Source: Cryobacterium sp. HLT2-28 (GTDB lineage Bacteria; Actinomycetota; Actinomycetes; Actinomycetales; Microbacteriaceae). From it: 64,000 nucleotides of DNA. The notes below the pieces were generated by a model. The model did no database searches. It was not told the origin of the DNA and worked only from the letters and a program-made list of their open reading frames with translations. Of this stretch, positions 45,313 through 53,385 are shown in pieces. The DNA lies in the NCBI RefSeq assembly GCF_004402495.1, contig NZ_SOFH01000023.1, positions 1 to 64,000 on the forward strand. Direction: 5' to 3'. The position numbers and the translations under genes are program-made. How positions within the stretch are numbered: position 1 is the stretch's first letter; each line of letters starts with the position of its first letter.

Positions 45313-45942
45313 TCAGCCGTCGGTGGGCTCGGCGGCGCCGGTCGCGGTGGACGGCATCCGGAGCGGGATGAGATCGCGGGGCGGCATCGGCGCCGACCCG
45401 CGCACGACGACGATGCTGCGGAAGAGGTCTTCGATCTGGGCGGCCGCCTCCGGGTTGACGGCGCCCTCCCCCGCGATCACGCCGCGGAGGAACCACCGGG
45501 GGCCGTCGACGCCGATGAAGCGGGCCAGCCGACTCGATTCGTCAGCGCCTGAGCCGGCCGCGACCGGGATCTCCGCGACGAGTTCGGGGCCGAACGGCCC
45601 CTCCCGCAGGGTGGTGGTGCCGCCCTGCTTTCCGATCTGGTCGGCGATCTGGTCGCGGATCTCGTGCCAGAGGCCGCTCGACCGCGGGGCGGCGAACGGC
45701 TGCACCTGAAGGGTCGAGCCGGCGTAGTCGAGCCCGATCGCGACGACCCGCTTGCTGCCCTCTTCGATCTCCAGGCGCAGGTGGAGACCCTCTCGGGGAA
45801 GGATCTTCACGCCGCCGAGGTCGACATACGGGCGCACGGGGTTCGCCTCGATCTCGTCGAGGGGACCTTCGGTCTCACGGTCTTCCGGTGCCGACTTGGC
45901 AAATGATTCCGGGAATTCTTCCGGTTCCACGATGTCACTCAC
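45313..45942 (-). CDS. DUF3710 family protein
   Basis: A 209-residue soluble protein of the actinobacterial DUF3710 family. Seen segments are YVDLGGVKILPREGLHLRLE, LQVQPFAAPRSSGLWHEIRD, REGPFGPELVAEIPV and RFIGVDGPRWFLRGVIAGEG. The function is unknown. GTG 45942 overlaps the dut stop by 4 bases (GTGA), showing translational coupling with dut. The arrangement dut-DUF3710 is highly conserved in actinobacteria. Confidence 0.9.
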   Translation of the reverse strand: MSDIVEPEEFPESFAKSAPEDRETEGPLDEIEANPVRPYVDLGGVKILPREGLHLRLEIEEGSKRVVAIGLDYAGSTLQVQPFAAPRSSGLWHEIRDQIADQIGKQGGTTTLREGPFGPELVAEIPVAAGSGADESSRLARFIGVDGPRWFLRGVIAGEGAVNPEAAAQIEDLFRSIVVVRGSAPMPPRDLIPLRMPSTATGAAEPTDG

Positions 45943-46430
45943 GGGTTGTCTCCTGATTCTGGGGTGCCGGCCGGCCCGGCGGCGCCGGCGCTCTTCCGGC
46001 CGAGCCCGGTCGATCCGAATCCGCCTTCCCCGCGCTGGCTGCCTGGCAGCCGTTCGACGGGGATGAAGGAGGCCCGGGCGACGGGCATGATGATGAGCTG
46101 CGCGATGCGATCGCCGACGGCGATCGGAAATGCGGCAGAACTGTCGGTGTTGAGCAGCGTGACCTTGATCTCGCCGCGATAGCCGGCGTCCACGGTGCCC
46201 GGCGCGTTGACGATGGTGATGCCGTGCTTCACGGCGAGGCCGCTCCGGGGCACCACGAACGCGGCGTAACCGTCGGGCAGCGCGATGGCGACACCGGTTC
46301 CGACCAGGGCACGTTCACCGGGGGCCAGGACGAGCGCCTCCGAGGAATGCAGATCTGCCCCGGCATCGCCTGGATGCGCGTAATTCGGGAGGACGGACGC
46401 GGTAATCAGGACTTCGACGCTTTCTGCCAC
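45939..46430 (-). CDS. dut: dUTP diphosphatase
   Basis: A 163-residue trimeric dUTPase. All five conserved motifs are present: PGDAGADLHS (1), VVPRSGLAVKHG (2), APGTVDAGYRGEIKVTLLN (3, with catalytic Asp and substrate Tyr), GDRIAQLIIMPV (4) and QRGEGGFGSTG (5, which closes over the nucleotide). It hydrolyses dUTP to dUMP, keeping uracil out of DNA. It is divergent from the DUF3093 gene, 38 bases away, and heads the dut-DUF3710 unit. Confidence 0.97.
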   Translation of the reverse strand: MAESVEVLITASVLPNYAHPGDAGADLHSSEALVLAPGERALVGTGVAIALPDGYAAFVVPRSGLAVKHGITIVNAPGTVDAGYRGEIKVTLLNTDSSAAFPIAVGDRIAQLIIMPVARASFIPVERLPGSQRGEGGFGSTGLGRKSAGAAGPAGTPESGDNP

Positions 46431-46468
46431 GTGTCGAGGCTAGTGCAGAAGTCTGATCGAATAGAGCC

Positions 46469-46924
46469 ATGCCTGAATATCGCGAAAAACTCTGGGCGTC
46501 ACCTGCGCCTTACGTCGCCACAGCACTGGTCATCCCCGCGAGCATCCTCGTCTTCGCGCCGATTTCGATGCCGGCCGGAATCATCATCGCCGCCTGCCTG
46601 TATGCAGCCTGTGTCCTGACCCTGGTGCTCACCTCGCCCGTCGTCCAGGTGAAGGACGGGACGTTGACGGCCGGGAAGGCGAGGATCGCGACCGACCTGG
46701 TCGGCGCGGCCGCCGCGTTCGAGGGCGCGGAGGCGACGCTGGAGCGGGGGCGCCGGCTCGATGCCCGCGCGTGGCTGCTCATCCGTGGCTGGGTAGGCCC
46801 GGTCGTGCGCATTCCGATCGAGGACGCGACCGACCCCGCGCCGTACTGGCTGGTGTCGACCCGCCATCCACAGAAATTGGCCGCCGCGATCAATGGATCG
46901 CGACGGCCAGCATCAAGTGACTAA
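46469..46924 (+). CDS. DUF3093 membrane protein
   Basis: A 151-residue protein with two N-terminal transmembrane helices (YVATALVIPASILVFAPISM and GIIIAACLYAACVLTLVLTS), then a cytoplasmic domain with VQVKDGTLTAGKARIATDL, RGWVGPVVRIPIEDATDPAPYW and STRHPQKLAAAI, matching DUF3093. The function is unknown. It lies divergent from dut and convergent with DUF4193 (6 bases between stops), the usual actinobacterial context. Confidence 0.88.
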   Translation: MPEYREKLWASPAPYVATALVIPASILVFAPISMPAGIIIAACLYAACVLTLVLTSPVVQVKDGTLTAGKARIATDLVGAAAAFEGAEATLERGRRLDARAWLLIRGWVGPVVRIPIEDATDPAPYWLVSTRHPQKLAAAINGSRRPASSD

Positions 46925-46930
46925 GCGCGC

Positions 46931-47224
46931 TTAGGCGTCGCACTCCAGGCAGACCGGACCGAGCTTGGTCTCGTGCGACATCTGCGAGCGGTGCTTCACG
47001 AGGAAGCACTCAACGCAGGTGAATTCGTCGGCCTGCGGAGGCAGGACGACGACATCGAGGTCGAGGTCGGACAGATCGGCGCCGGGAAGATCGAAACCAC
47101 CGGGGTTGTCTGAGTCGTCGACATCCACGACTCCGGACATCTTGTCGGGTACGCGCTCCTTGAGGGCCTCAATCGACTCAGAGTCGTCTTCGGTCTTTCG
47201 CGGTGCGTCGTAATCGGTTGCCAT
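46931..47224 (-). CDS. DUF4193 zinc-ribbon protein
   Basis: A 97-residue acidic protein. The N-terminus MATDYDAPRKTEDD and the DUF4193 core DLPGADLSDLDLDVVVLPPQ precede a C-terminal zinc ribbon, FTCVECFLVKH then CLECDA (CxxC...CxxC). The family is restricted to actinobacteria and its role is unknown. ATG 47224 fits the family's usual start; in-frame upstream codons are not needed. It is divergent from sepH across a 197-base gap. Confidence 0.9.
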   Translation of the reverse strand: MATDYDAPRKTEDDSESIEALKERVPDKMSGVVDVDDSDNPGGFDLPGADLSDLDLDVVVLPPQADEFTCVECFLVKHRSQMSHETKLGPVCLECDA

Positions 47225-47421
47225 ACCCATCCATTTCTTTATCGCCGATAAACGAAATCGGCGGGCATAGTTTCCAACAATCCCGACGGAATAGCAAACT
47301 ACGCGCCGTCCGTGTTCACCGGCACAGTCATCAACTTGCGGCACGCCCGGCGTATTCCCCGGAAAAGCGGTGATTGCATGGCAGTCTTGGCGACATCAGT
47401 GATCGCGAGAGGGCTTTCGAG

Positions 47422-48504
47422 ATGCAGGAATTGAAAGTTATCGGAGTTGAGAACGGCGCGCTGCTTGCAGCAAGCGAGGATGGTGATCGTTTCCGGATCC
47501 CCATCGACGAGGTTCTCCAGTCCCGGCTTCGCCAAACCCAGACCGAGTCGACGTCTGGACCGAAGCTGTCCCCACGCGAGGTGCAGGCGCACATCCGCTC
47601 GGGCATGTCCGCCGAGGACGTCGCGGCCGTGACGGGAGCACCCATCGACTTCGTTCGCCGCTTCGAGGGACCTGTCGTCGCCGAGCGCGAATACATCGTG
47701 TCCTGTGCGCTGAGCGTGCCCGTGCACACGGCCATCGACCCTGACCCGCTGGAGGGCGGCGCCAACTTCGGCAGCGTCATCCGGGAACGCCTCGCGTCGC
47801 TCGGTGCCACCAATGAGCGCTGGGCCAGTTGGAAAGAGCCGGGCGCCGGGTGGATCGTGAAGCTCGCCTTCACGGCGGACGACATCGACCACGATGCCCG
47901 CTGGGGCTTCGAACCGAAGAAGAACTCCCTCTCGCCCGTCGGCAACGAGGCCATCGCGCTCTCCCAGCAGGGCGAACTCAAGGGCGCACTCATCCCCCGC
48001 CTTCGCGCCGTCGGCGCGGAGACGAGCATGGCCGACGTGTCCCGCTTCGACAGCGGAGCGTTCACGTTCAAGGAATCCTTGGCCGACGACCTGCTCGCCG
48101 ACACCGCGCCGCTGCTGGACCCGATCCCCTACTCGCGCCCGGCCGGCACGACGGATGCCGTCTCCAAGGCCGCGATCAAGCGCGCCGCCGAGCCGCCCCA
48201 GAGCCTGAGCGAAACCGCCGACCTCCTCGAGTCCCTCCGTCGCCGGAGAGGCGAGCGGGAAGCCGCCGTGTTCGAGCACGACGAGGCCCCCGTGGTGCCC
48301 TCGCAGGGCATGCGACTGCTGGAGACCCCGGCCCCGGCACCCGTCGTCGAACCGGCCACCGATCCGTCCAGGAATGCCTGGTCGAACCAGGCCGCCACCG
48401 GTCAGCCCCGCAACACCGGCAGCCACGGCAAACGCGGCCGGGCCTCGATGCCCAGCTGGGACGAGATCGTCTTCGGCGCGCGCACGGACGACGACCTCGC
48501 CTGA
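47422..48504 (+). CDS. sepH: Septation protein SepH
   Basis: A 360-residue protein. The N-terminal DUF3071 domain (~1-165) starts MQELKVIGVENGALLAASED and contains SPREVQAHIRSGMSAEDVAAVTGAPIDFVRRFEGPV, a helix-turn-helix-like part. A long low-complexity linker and a short conserved C-terminal RGRASMPSWDEIVFGA follow. In Streptomyces SepH binds FtsZ and promotes its assembly. ATG 47422 begins the conserved domain. Its position beside DUF4193-DUF3093-dut is conserved in the phylum. Confidence 0.92.
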   Translation: MQELKVIGVENGALLAASEDGDRFRIPIDEVLQSRLRQTQTESTSGPKLSPREVQAHIRSGMSAEDVAAVTGAPIDFVRRFEGPVVAEREYIVSCALSVPVHTAIDPDPLEGGANFGSVIRERLASLGATNERWASWKEPGAGWIVKLAFTADDIDHDARWGFEPKKNSLSPVGNEAIALSQQGELKGALIPRLRAVGAETSMADVSRFDSGAFTFKESLADDLLADTAPLLDPIPYSRPAGTTDAVSKAAIKRAAEPPQSLSETADLLESLRRRRGEREAAVFEHDEAPVVPSQGMRLLETPAPAPVVEPATDPSRNAWSNQAATGQPRNTGSHGKRGRASMPSWDEIVFGARTDDDLA

Positions 48505-48611
48505 ACCCGGCAGCCCCGGGTGTCGGGCCGGGGTCAACCGGGATAGTCCAATTCCCGACGGGACCCGACGCGCACTGGCGGTGAACCGGCCAACGGAGTT
48601 ATAGTTCTGTA

Positions 48612-48627
48612 TCGAACATACGTTCGA
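48612..48627. promoter_or_regulatory. LexA/SOS box
   Basis: TCGAACATACGTTCGA fits the actinobacterial LexA consensus TCGAAC-N4-GTTCGA exactly on both half-sites. A TATAGT element at 48600-48605 just upstream may be the -10 box, so a bound repressor would cover the transcription start. The box precedes DUF6504 and the glycosylase gene. Confidence 0.88.
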
Positions 48628-48654
48628 TTCGGGATGGTGATGAGGTGGTGCCCC

Positions 48655-48945
48655 GTGTCCAGGGTGGATGAACCGATCAGGGTCTGGACGAGCGCGGCCG
48701 GAGAACCGCAGCGGATGGTCTGGCGCGCGCGCCGGTTCCGGGTGACGGACACCCCGACGGCCCTCGTCGGGACCTGCGACTGGTGGCGACCGTTCTCGCC
48801 GCACGACTTCGGCATCGGGCATCCGCCGCTCCGGATCGCGGGCTGGCGTTTCCAGGCCACCGCCGACGACGGCGAAACCCACGTCTTCGACGTCGAGCAC
48901 GGCGAGACCGACGCGGACTGGCAACTGCTGCGCACGTTCGACTAG
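48655..48945 (+). CDS. DUF6504-like protein under SOS control
   Basis: A 96-residue protein. Segments RVDEPIRVWTSAAGEPQRMVWRARRFRV, DWWRP, RIAGWRFQA and DWQLLRTFD fit DUF6504, whose members are often found beside the error-prone polymerase genes imuB/dnaE2. Those genes are not here. GTG 48655 is chosen because GAGGTGG lies 6 bases upstream and because an SOS box at 48612-48627 leaves little leader for the earlier ATG/GTG codons at 48634-48640. It is followed 19 bases later by a DNA-glycosylase-like gene, so the two are probably one damage-inducible unit. Confidence 0.75.
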   Translation: MSRVDEPIRVWTSAAGEPQRMVWRARRFRVTDTPTALVGTCDWWRPFSPHDFGIGHPPLRIAGWRFQATADDGETHVFDVEHGETDADWQLLRTFD

Positions 48946-48964
48946 TGTCCGGCATACTGATCCG

Positions 48965-50152
48965 ATGGCACTGACCGCCTCCGCTCGGGACGTCGCCCGG
49001 CTGCGCCTGGTCCGGCACGGCCTCGGCCCCGTCACCGGCGGCTCGCCGGACGGGCCTGTCGAGGTCGTCGAGCGACTCCTCGCCCTGCAGGCGCAGGATT
49101 TCACGGCCGCCCGGTGGGCCGTCGGCGTTCGGGCGCCCGGATCATCCGCCGACGACGTGCGCCGGGCGATCGACGACGCAGAGATCGTGCGGTCCTGGCC
49201 GATGCGCGGCACCCTCCATTTCGTGCCGGCGGCAGACCTGGGCTGGATGCTCGGCGTGACGGCCCCGAGGGTGCTGGCCGGGATGAGAACCCGCCGCGGC
49301 CAGCTCGACCTGGACGAGGCGACCCTCGAACAGGCGAGAGGCGCTGCCCTCTCCTCCCTCGCCGAGGGTCGACAGCTCTCCCGGGCCGGCTTCCTCGCCG
49401 CCCTCGAGGCGGCCGGGATCAGTACGGCGGGCCAGCGCGGCTACCACCTGATCGCCCACCTCGCCCTGACCGGCACGATCTGCTGGGGCAGGCAGGTCGG
49501 CTCGCAGCAGCAGCTGGTGCTGCTGGAAGGGTGGGTGCGCGCGCCACGACGGCTGGAGCGCGAGGAGGCCCTGGGCGAGTTCGTGCTGCGCTATTTCTCC
49601 GGCCATGGGCCGGCCACCGTGCAGGACTTCGTCTGGTGGTCCCAGCTCACCGTCGCCGACGCCCGGGTCGGCCTCGATGTCGCTCGCGACCGGTTGACCG
49701 AACTGCAGGTGGAGGGCATCGCGCATTACTGGGCCGCTGCGGCCGACACCGGCGAGACCGGGCGCCCACCGAAGCAACGCACACCGGTGCTCGCGCTTCC
49801 CGGCTTCGACGAATACCTGCTCGGCTATCGCAACCGCGGATTCGCGGTGGCCGACGCCGACTTCCCGCGCGTCGTGCCCGGCAAGAACGGGATCTTCCTG
49901 CCCCTCGTGCTCGTGAACGGCCGGGTGGCCGGCACCTGGCGCCGGAAGTCCGGCCCGTCCGGAAGCCCGGGCTACGAGGCCATCGCGTTCACCGGCCTGA
50001 CGGAGCGTCAGCGCACCGGGTTTGACCGGGCAGTCCGGGACTACACCCGCTTCTTCCAGCCTCACGGCGCCCCGGCAGCCGCCGGGCAGGGCGAACCTCG
50101 GGAACACGTCGAACGGCCCGGACTGCCCGAGGGCCCGCTCGCGCTACCCTGA
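48965..50152 (+). CDS. AlkZ/YcaQ-like winged-helix DNA glycosylase
   Basis: A 395-residue protein of the HTH_42 family (tandem winged helices). Family elements are the QxQ pair LLALQAQDFTAARW (Gln42, Gln44), matching the catalytic Gln motif known in AlkZ, then SWPMRGTLHFVPAADLGWML, GPATVQDFVWWSQLTVADA, LLPGFDEYLLGY-type LALPGFDEYLLGYRNRG and GTWRRK. Characterised relatives unhook DNA interstrand crosslinks or remove bulky alkylated bases; many family members are uncharacterised. It lies 19 bases after DUF6504 behind an SOS box, which supports a DNA repair role. ATG 48965. Confidence 0.82.
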   Translation: MALTASARDVARLRLVRHGLGPVTGGSPDGPVEVVERLLALQAQDFTAARWAVGVRAPGSSADDVRRAIDDAEIVRSWPMRGTLHFVPAADLGWMLGVTAPRVLAGMRTRRGQLDLDEATLEQARGAALSSLAEGRQLSRAGFLAALEAAGISTAGQRGYHLIAHLALTGTICWGRQVGSQQQLVLLEGWVRAPRRLEREEALGEFVLRYFSGHGPATVQDFVWWSQLTVADARVGLDVARDRLTELQVEGIAHYWAAAADTGETGRPPKQRTPVLALPGFDEYLLGYRNRGFAVADADFPRVVPGKNGIFLPLVLVNGRVAGTWRRKSGPSGSPGYEAIAFTGLTERQRTGFDRAVRDYTRFFQPHGAPAAAGQGEPREHVERPGLPEGPLALP

Positions 50153-50156
50153 GCAA

Positions 50157-51194
50157 GTGAGACTAACGGCCCGCCTGCAATCCACGAGCCGGATCCCGCT
50201 CCTCCAGGCCGTGAAGACCTCCGTTGCCGTCGGGCTGGGCTGGCTGCTCTCGCAGTTCCTGCTCCAGACCGACCTGCCCATCTTCGCCGCCATCGCGGCG
50301 CTGCTGGTCGTGCAGCCCAACATCAACCAGACCCTGGGCCGGGCGGTCGAACGCAGCCTCGGGGTCATCGGCGGCGTGCTCATCGCCTATGCGGTCGGCA
50401 TCGCGTTCGGTCAGTCCAGCTGGATCGTGCTGCTCGCCATCGTCTTCTGCATCATGCTGGCCTGGGCGCTGCGCCTCGCCCCCAGCTCGGCAAGCCAGAT
50501 CCCGATCAGCGCGATGCTCGTGCTCTCGATCGGGGCGACGACCCCCGAATACGCGCGTGACCGCATCCTGGAAACGATCATCGGGGCGGCCGTCGCGCTC
50601 GTCGTCAACGCGCTGATAGTGCCGCCCGTGCTGCTCGCGCCGGCGCATGACGCCGTGGTGCGGCTCGCCCTCGAGGTCGCCGACACCCTCGACCGCATTG
50701 TCGACGCCCTCCGTTTTCCGCAGCAGGCCGGCCAGATCGAAGAGATGATGATCAAGGCGCGGCTGCTGCGCCCGATGCTGAGCAAGGCCGAGAAGGCGAT
50801 CAAGCAGGCCGAGGAGAGCCTCACGCTCAATCCCCGGCACGGGATGCACCGGCGCCTGCTCGACATCGACGAGGAGTTCTACAACCGGCTGATCTCCCTG
50901 GTCACCCGCACCATCGGCATGACCAGGTCGCTCAGGGACCACTACGACCACTCGCTCCACCTCGAGCCGACAGTGCTGGCGATCACCGTGGAGCTCAGCC
51001 GGGCCGCCCATGACCTGCGGCTGCTGGCGTCGGAGGTCGACCATCCCGACCGCGAGAAGGTGTCCCTGCCCGTGGAGCCGCCGGCCCTGACGGCTCCGCT
51101 GATCATCGCGACACCGCATCCGCAGCACTGGATTCTGATCGGCTCACTGATGGAAGACCTCCGCCGGGTGCGCGAGGAGATCAAGGGCGACTAG
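50157..51194 (+). CDS. FUSC / aromatic acid exporter family membrane protein
   Basis: A 345-residue protein. Five or six helices in the first ~170 residues (VKTSVAVGLGWLLSQFLL, FAAIAALLVVQPNINQTLGRAVERSLG, IVLLAIVFCIMLAWAL, ISAMLVLSIGATTPEYARDR, AAVALVVNALIVPP) match the FUSC/ArAE_1 domain, followed by a ~170-residue cytoplasmic helical domain (LRFPQQAGQIEEMMIKARLL). The family is linked to export of aromatic or other small organic acids; the substrate is unknown. GTG 50157 lies 4 bases after the glycosylase stop, so it may be in the same transcript. Confidence 0.85.
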   Translation: MRLTARLQSTSRIPLLQAVKTSVAVGLGWLLSQFLLQTDLPIFAAIAALLVVQPNINQTLGRAVERSLGVIGGVLIAYAVGIAFGQSSWIVLLAIVFCIMLAWALRLAPSSASQIPISAMLVLSIGATTPEYARDRILETIIGAAVALVVNALIVPPVLLAPAHDAVVRLALEVADTLDRIVDALRFPQQAGQIEEMMIKARLLRPMLSKAEKAIKQAEESLTLNPRHGMHRRLLDIDEEFYNRLISLVTRTIGMTRSLRDHYDHSLHLEPTVLAITVELSRAAHDLRLLASEVDHPDREKVSLPVEPPALTAPLIIATPHPQHWILIGSLMEDLRRVREEIKGD

Positions 51195-51316
51195 GTTCGA
51201 GGCTGCGGTGGGGGCTCGGCTGAGTTCCGAGCTGCACTCCTGAACTCGGGACAGGACTTGCGGATGGGATCGGAGGCCGGGCAGGTGCGGTGACGGTGGC
51301 GACAGGGGCACAACGA

Positions 51317-51342
51317 AGGGGCCCCGCCGTAGCGGAGCCCCT
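51317..51342 (-). terminator. Terminator hairpin of the YceI gene
   Basis: On the minus strand AGGGGC-T-CCGC pairs with GCGG-G-GCCCCT around a TACG loop, 15 bases after the YceI stop. The tail is not U-rich, so strength is uncertain. It may also serve the convergent FUSC gene. Confidence 0.55.
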
Positions 51343-51356
51343 GTCGAAAGTGCCCG

Positions 51357-51917
51357 TTACGCCTGGTTCAGCGCAGCCTGGAGTTCAAGGGTGATGGTGA
51401 CCTTCTCGCCGAGGAGCAGGCCGCCGGTCTCGAGGGCCGCGTTGTACTCGAGGCCGAAGTCTGCACGGGTGACCTCCGTCTTGGCGGTCGCGCCGGCCTT
51501 GTAGTTGCCGTAGGGGTCCATGCCGAAGCCGCCGAACTCGAAGTCGAAGGTGACCGGCTTGGTGACGCCCTTGATGGTGAGGTCGCCGTCGACGAGGAAG
51601 TCGCCCTTGACGCTGCGTACACCGGTGGAGACGAAGTTGATGCTGGGGAAAGTCTCGGCGTCGAAGAAATCGCCGGTACGGAGGTGACCGTCGCGGTTGG
51701 CCTCGTTGGTGTTGATCGAGGCGACCTCGGCGGTGGCGCTGACAGTGCTGTCGAGCGGGTTCACTGCGGTCACGAAGGTCGCGTCGAACTTCTCGAACTT
51801 GCCCTTGACCTTGCTGATCATCAGGTGACGGATGCTGAAGCCGACCTCGCTGTGGGTCGGGTCGATGGTCCAGGTCCCAGCCTTGTAGCCGGGGATGTTC
51901 GTGATGGTGTCAGTCAT
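51357..51917 (-). CDS. YceI family protein
   Basis: A 186-residue lipocalin-like beta-barrel protein. YceI elements: YKAGTWTIDPTHSEVGFSIRHLMISKVKG, ANRDGHLRTGDFFDAETFPSINFVST, GDLTIKGVTKPVTFDFEFGG and RADFGLEYNAALETGGLLLGEKV. There is no signal peptide, so it is probably cytoplasmic. Relatives bind isoprenoid lipids. ATG 51917 has GAGGAGA 6 bases upstream. A perfect 12-base palindrome 46 bases before the start suggests control by a MarR-type regulator; no such gene is adjacent. Confidence 0.93.
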   Translation of the reverse strand: MTDTITNIPGYKAGTWTIDPTHSEVGFSIRHLMISKVKGKFEKFDATFVTAVNPLDSTVSATAEVASINTNEANRDGHLRTGDFFDAETFPSINFVSTGVRSVKGDFLVDGDLTIKGVTKPVTFDFEFGGFGMDPYGNYKAGATAKTEVTRADFGLEYNAALETGGLLLGEKVTITLELQAALNQA

Positions 51918-51962
51918 GGGTTCTCCTCGAGTCTCAGGCGGTGGATTGTCGCCGTCAATTAC

Positions 51963-51974
51963 ATGCAATTGCAT
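51963..51974. promoter_or_regulatory. Palindromic operator-like site before YceI
   Basis: ATGCAATTGCAT is a perfect 12-base palindrome, extended partly on both sides (ttac...agga). It lies 46 bases upstream of the YceI start, in the promoter region. AT-rich palindromes of this kind are typical MarR-family sites. Confidence 0.5.
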
Positions 51975-52024
51975 AGGATCCCGGTTTATTCCGAATCCGC
52001 GGTTATTTCTTTCGTTCCGCCTCG

Positions 52025-53278
52025 CTATCGGAGCAGCCGGCGGCAATCCACGCCGCACGGTTCTCCGTGCGCCGAGCGCACCGCGAGCCCCCGGCGCACC
52101 ACGAGCAGCCGGTAGGCCGCGTCGTCGATCTGAGCCTCCGTGATCCGCCCGGATTCGACGGCACCGGCGATTCCGTTAATCAGGGCCGGAATGACCATCC
52201 CGACCCGCGCAGGGTCGGCAGGCGTGACGTAGAGCAGCATGGTGTTGCCGGCGGCGATCGCCGCGATCGCGTTCTCGGTCGGGTCGGCGTACTCGGCAAG
52301 CCCCGTGTCCTGAAGCATCAGCAGGTCGTCGGTGATCGCAATTCCGGTGAATCCGAGCGTGCGGCGCAGGATCGTGTGCCAGGCCGGGGAGAGACTGGCC
52401 GGCCGGGCATCAACGGCCGGATAGGCCAGATGCCCGAACATGACCACCTGCGCGCCGGCTGTGATCCCGGCCCTGAACGGCGGTGCCACCTGGCTGAGCC
52501 AGTCCCGATAGCCCAGCCCGGTCGACGGGATGCTCCGGTGCGAGTCCCCCGGTGCCGCCCCGTGCCCCGGGAAATGCTTGAGGGTGCTCAGCACCCGGCC
52601 ACGTTCGCCGGCGACGGCTGCGGCCACGCGCACGGATGCCGCGGAAGGGTCCGTGCCGAGCACGCGGCCGTACAGGAACGAGTTCGGATCGGCGGTGACG
52701 TCGGCCACGATTCCGAAGTTGACGCTGATCCCGGCCGACTGAAGCAGGGCGCCGCGACTGCGGAAGGCGTCCTCGGTGGCCTGCACCGGCTGGGGACGCA
52801 GAGCCTCCGCACCCGGGGCCTCGTCATTCCGCAGCCGGTCCACCTCGCCGCCCTCCTGGTCGATCCCGATCACGAGGGGAAGCGCGGCGTCGGCGCTCAG
52901 CGCCGAGGTCAACGCGCCGAGGTCCTCCGGTGCGGGCGGCACGTTGTCGCCCATCAGGATGAGCCCGCCGAGGCCGTTGTCGGCGGCGAAGGAGCCGAGC
53001 GCGGCGGCATCCGTTCCCGGCTGGTGAAGCATCAGCAGGCTGGAGATCTTCTCGGTCAGGGTCATGACGGACAGGCGCCGCCGAGCGTCGGCAGCGAGCG
53101 GGTCGACCGGGGCGCTGGTGCGGGCCGGCGCGGCCTGCGCGTGGGTCCCGGTGCCCCCGGAGGGCGAGACCGGCGAGCAGCCGGCCAGCGCCATCGACAG
53201 GGCGACAGCGGCTGCCACAGCGGCGGCGAGCGCCGCGCTCCCGGATGGGCGGCCATGTCGTCCTCCACCGGTGATCAT
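52025..53278 (-). CDS. Lipoprotein glycoside hydrolase family 3 (NagZ-like)
   Basis: A 417-residue lipoprotein. The signal peptide ends in the lipobox LAGC (Cys34). The GH3 beta-N-acetylhexosaminidase domain (~70-400) has LTEKISSLLMLHQPGT, LPLVIGIDQEGGEVDRLR, the catalytic loop STLKHFPGHGAAPGDSH and nucleophile region GIAITDDLLMLQDTGLAE (Asp). Enzymes of this type remove N-acetylglucosamine from peptidoglycan fragments. Being exported, it probably acts on the cell wall or on turnover products outside the membrane. ATG 53278. Confidence 0.9.
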   Translation of the reverse strand: MITGGGRHGRPSGSAALAAAVAAAVALSMALAGCSPVSPSGGTGTHAQAAPARTSAPVDPLAADARRRLSVMTLTEKISSLLMLHQPGTDAAALGSFAADNGLGGLILMGDNVPPAPEDLGALTSALSADAALPLVIGIDQEGGEVDRLRNDEAPGAEALRPQPVQATEDAFRSRGALLQSAGISVNFGIVADVTADPNSFLYGRVLGTDPSAASVRVAAAVAGERGRVLSTLKHFPGHGAAPGDSHRSIPSTGLGYRDWLSQVAPPFRAGITAGAQVVMFGHLAYPAVDARPASLSPAWHTILRRTLGFTGIAITDDLLMLQDTGLAEYADPTENAIAAIAAGNTMLLYVTPADPARVGMVIPALINGIAGAVESGRITEAQIDDAAYRLLVVRRGLAVRSAHGEPCGVDCRRLLR

Positions 53279-53385
53279 CGGTCAAGGTTAGCCCCGCGAG
53301 CCGGCGCGGGCACCCGGTCCCACGACGCGGCCGAGTCGCACTACACTCGGCATTCACAACGGGAGGCACCCGACGGGAGGAACCA

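Noticed and set aside
51221-51250. Third intergenic inverted repeat (CTGAGTTC...GAACTCGG)
   Set aside because: Only 7 of 8 pairs match, too weak to claim as an element.
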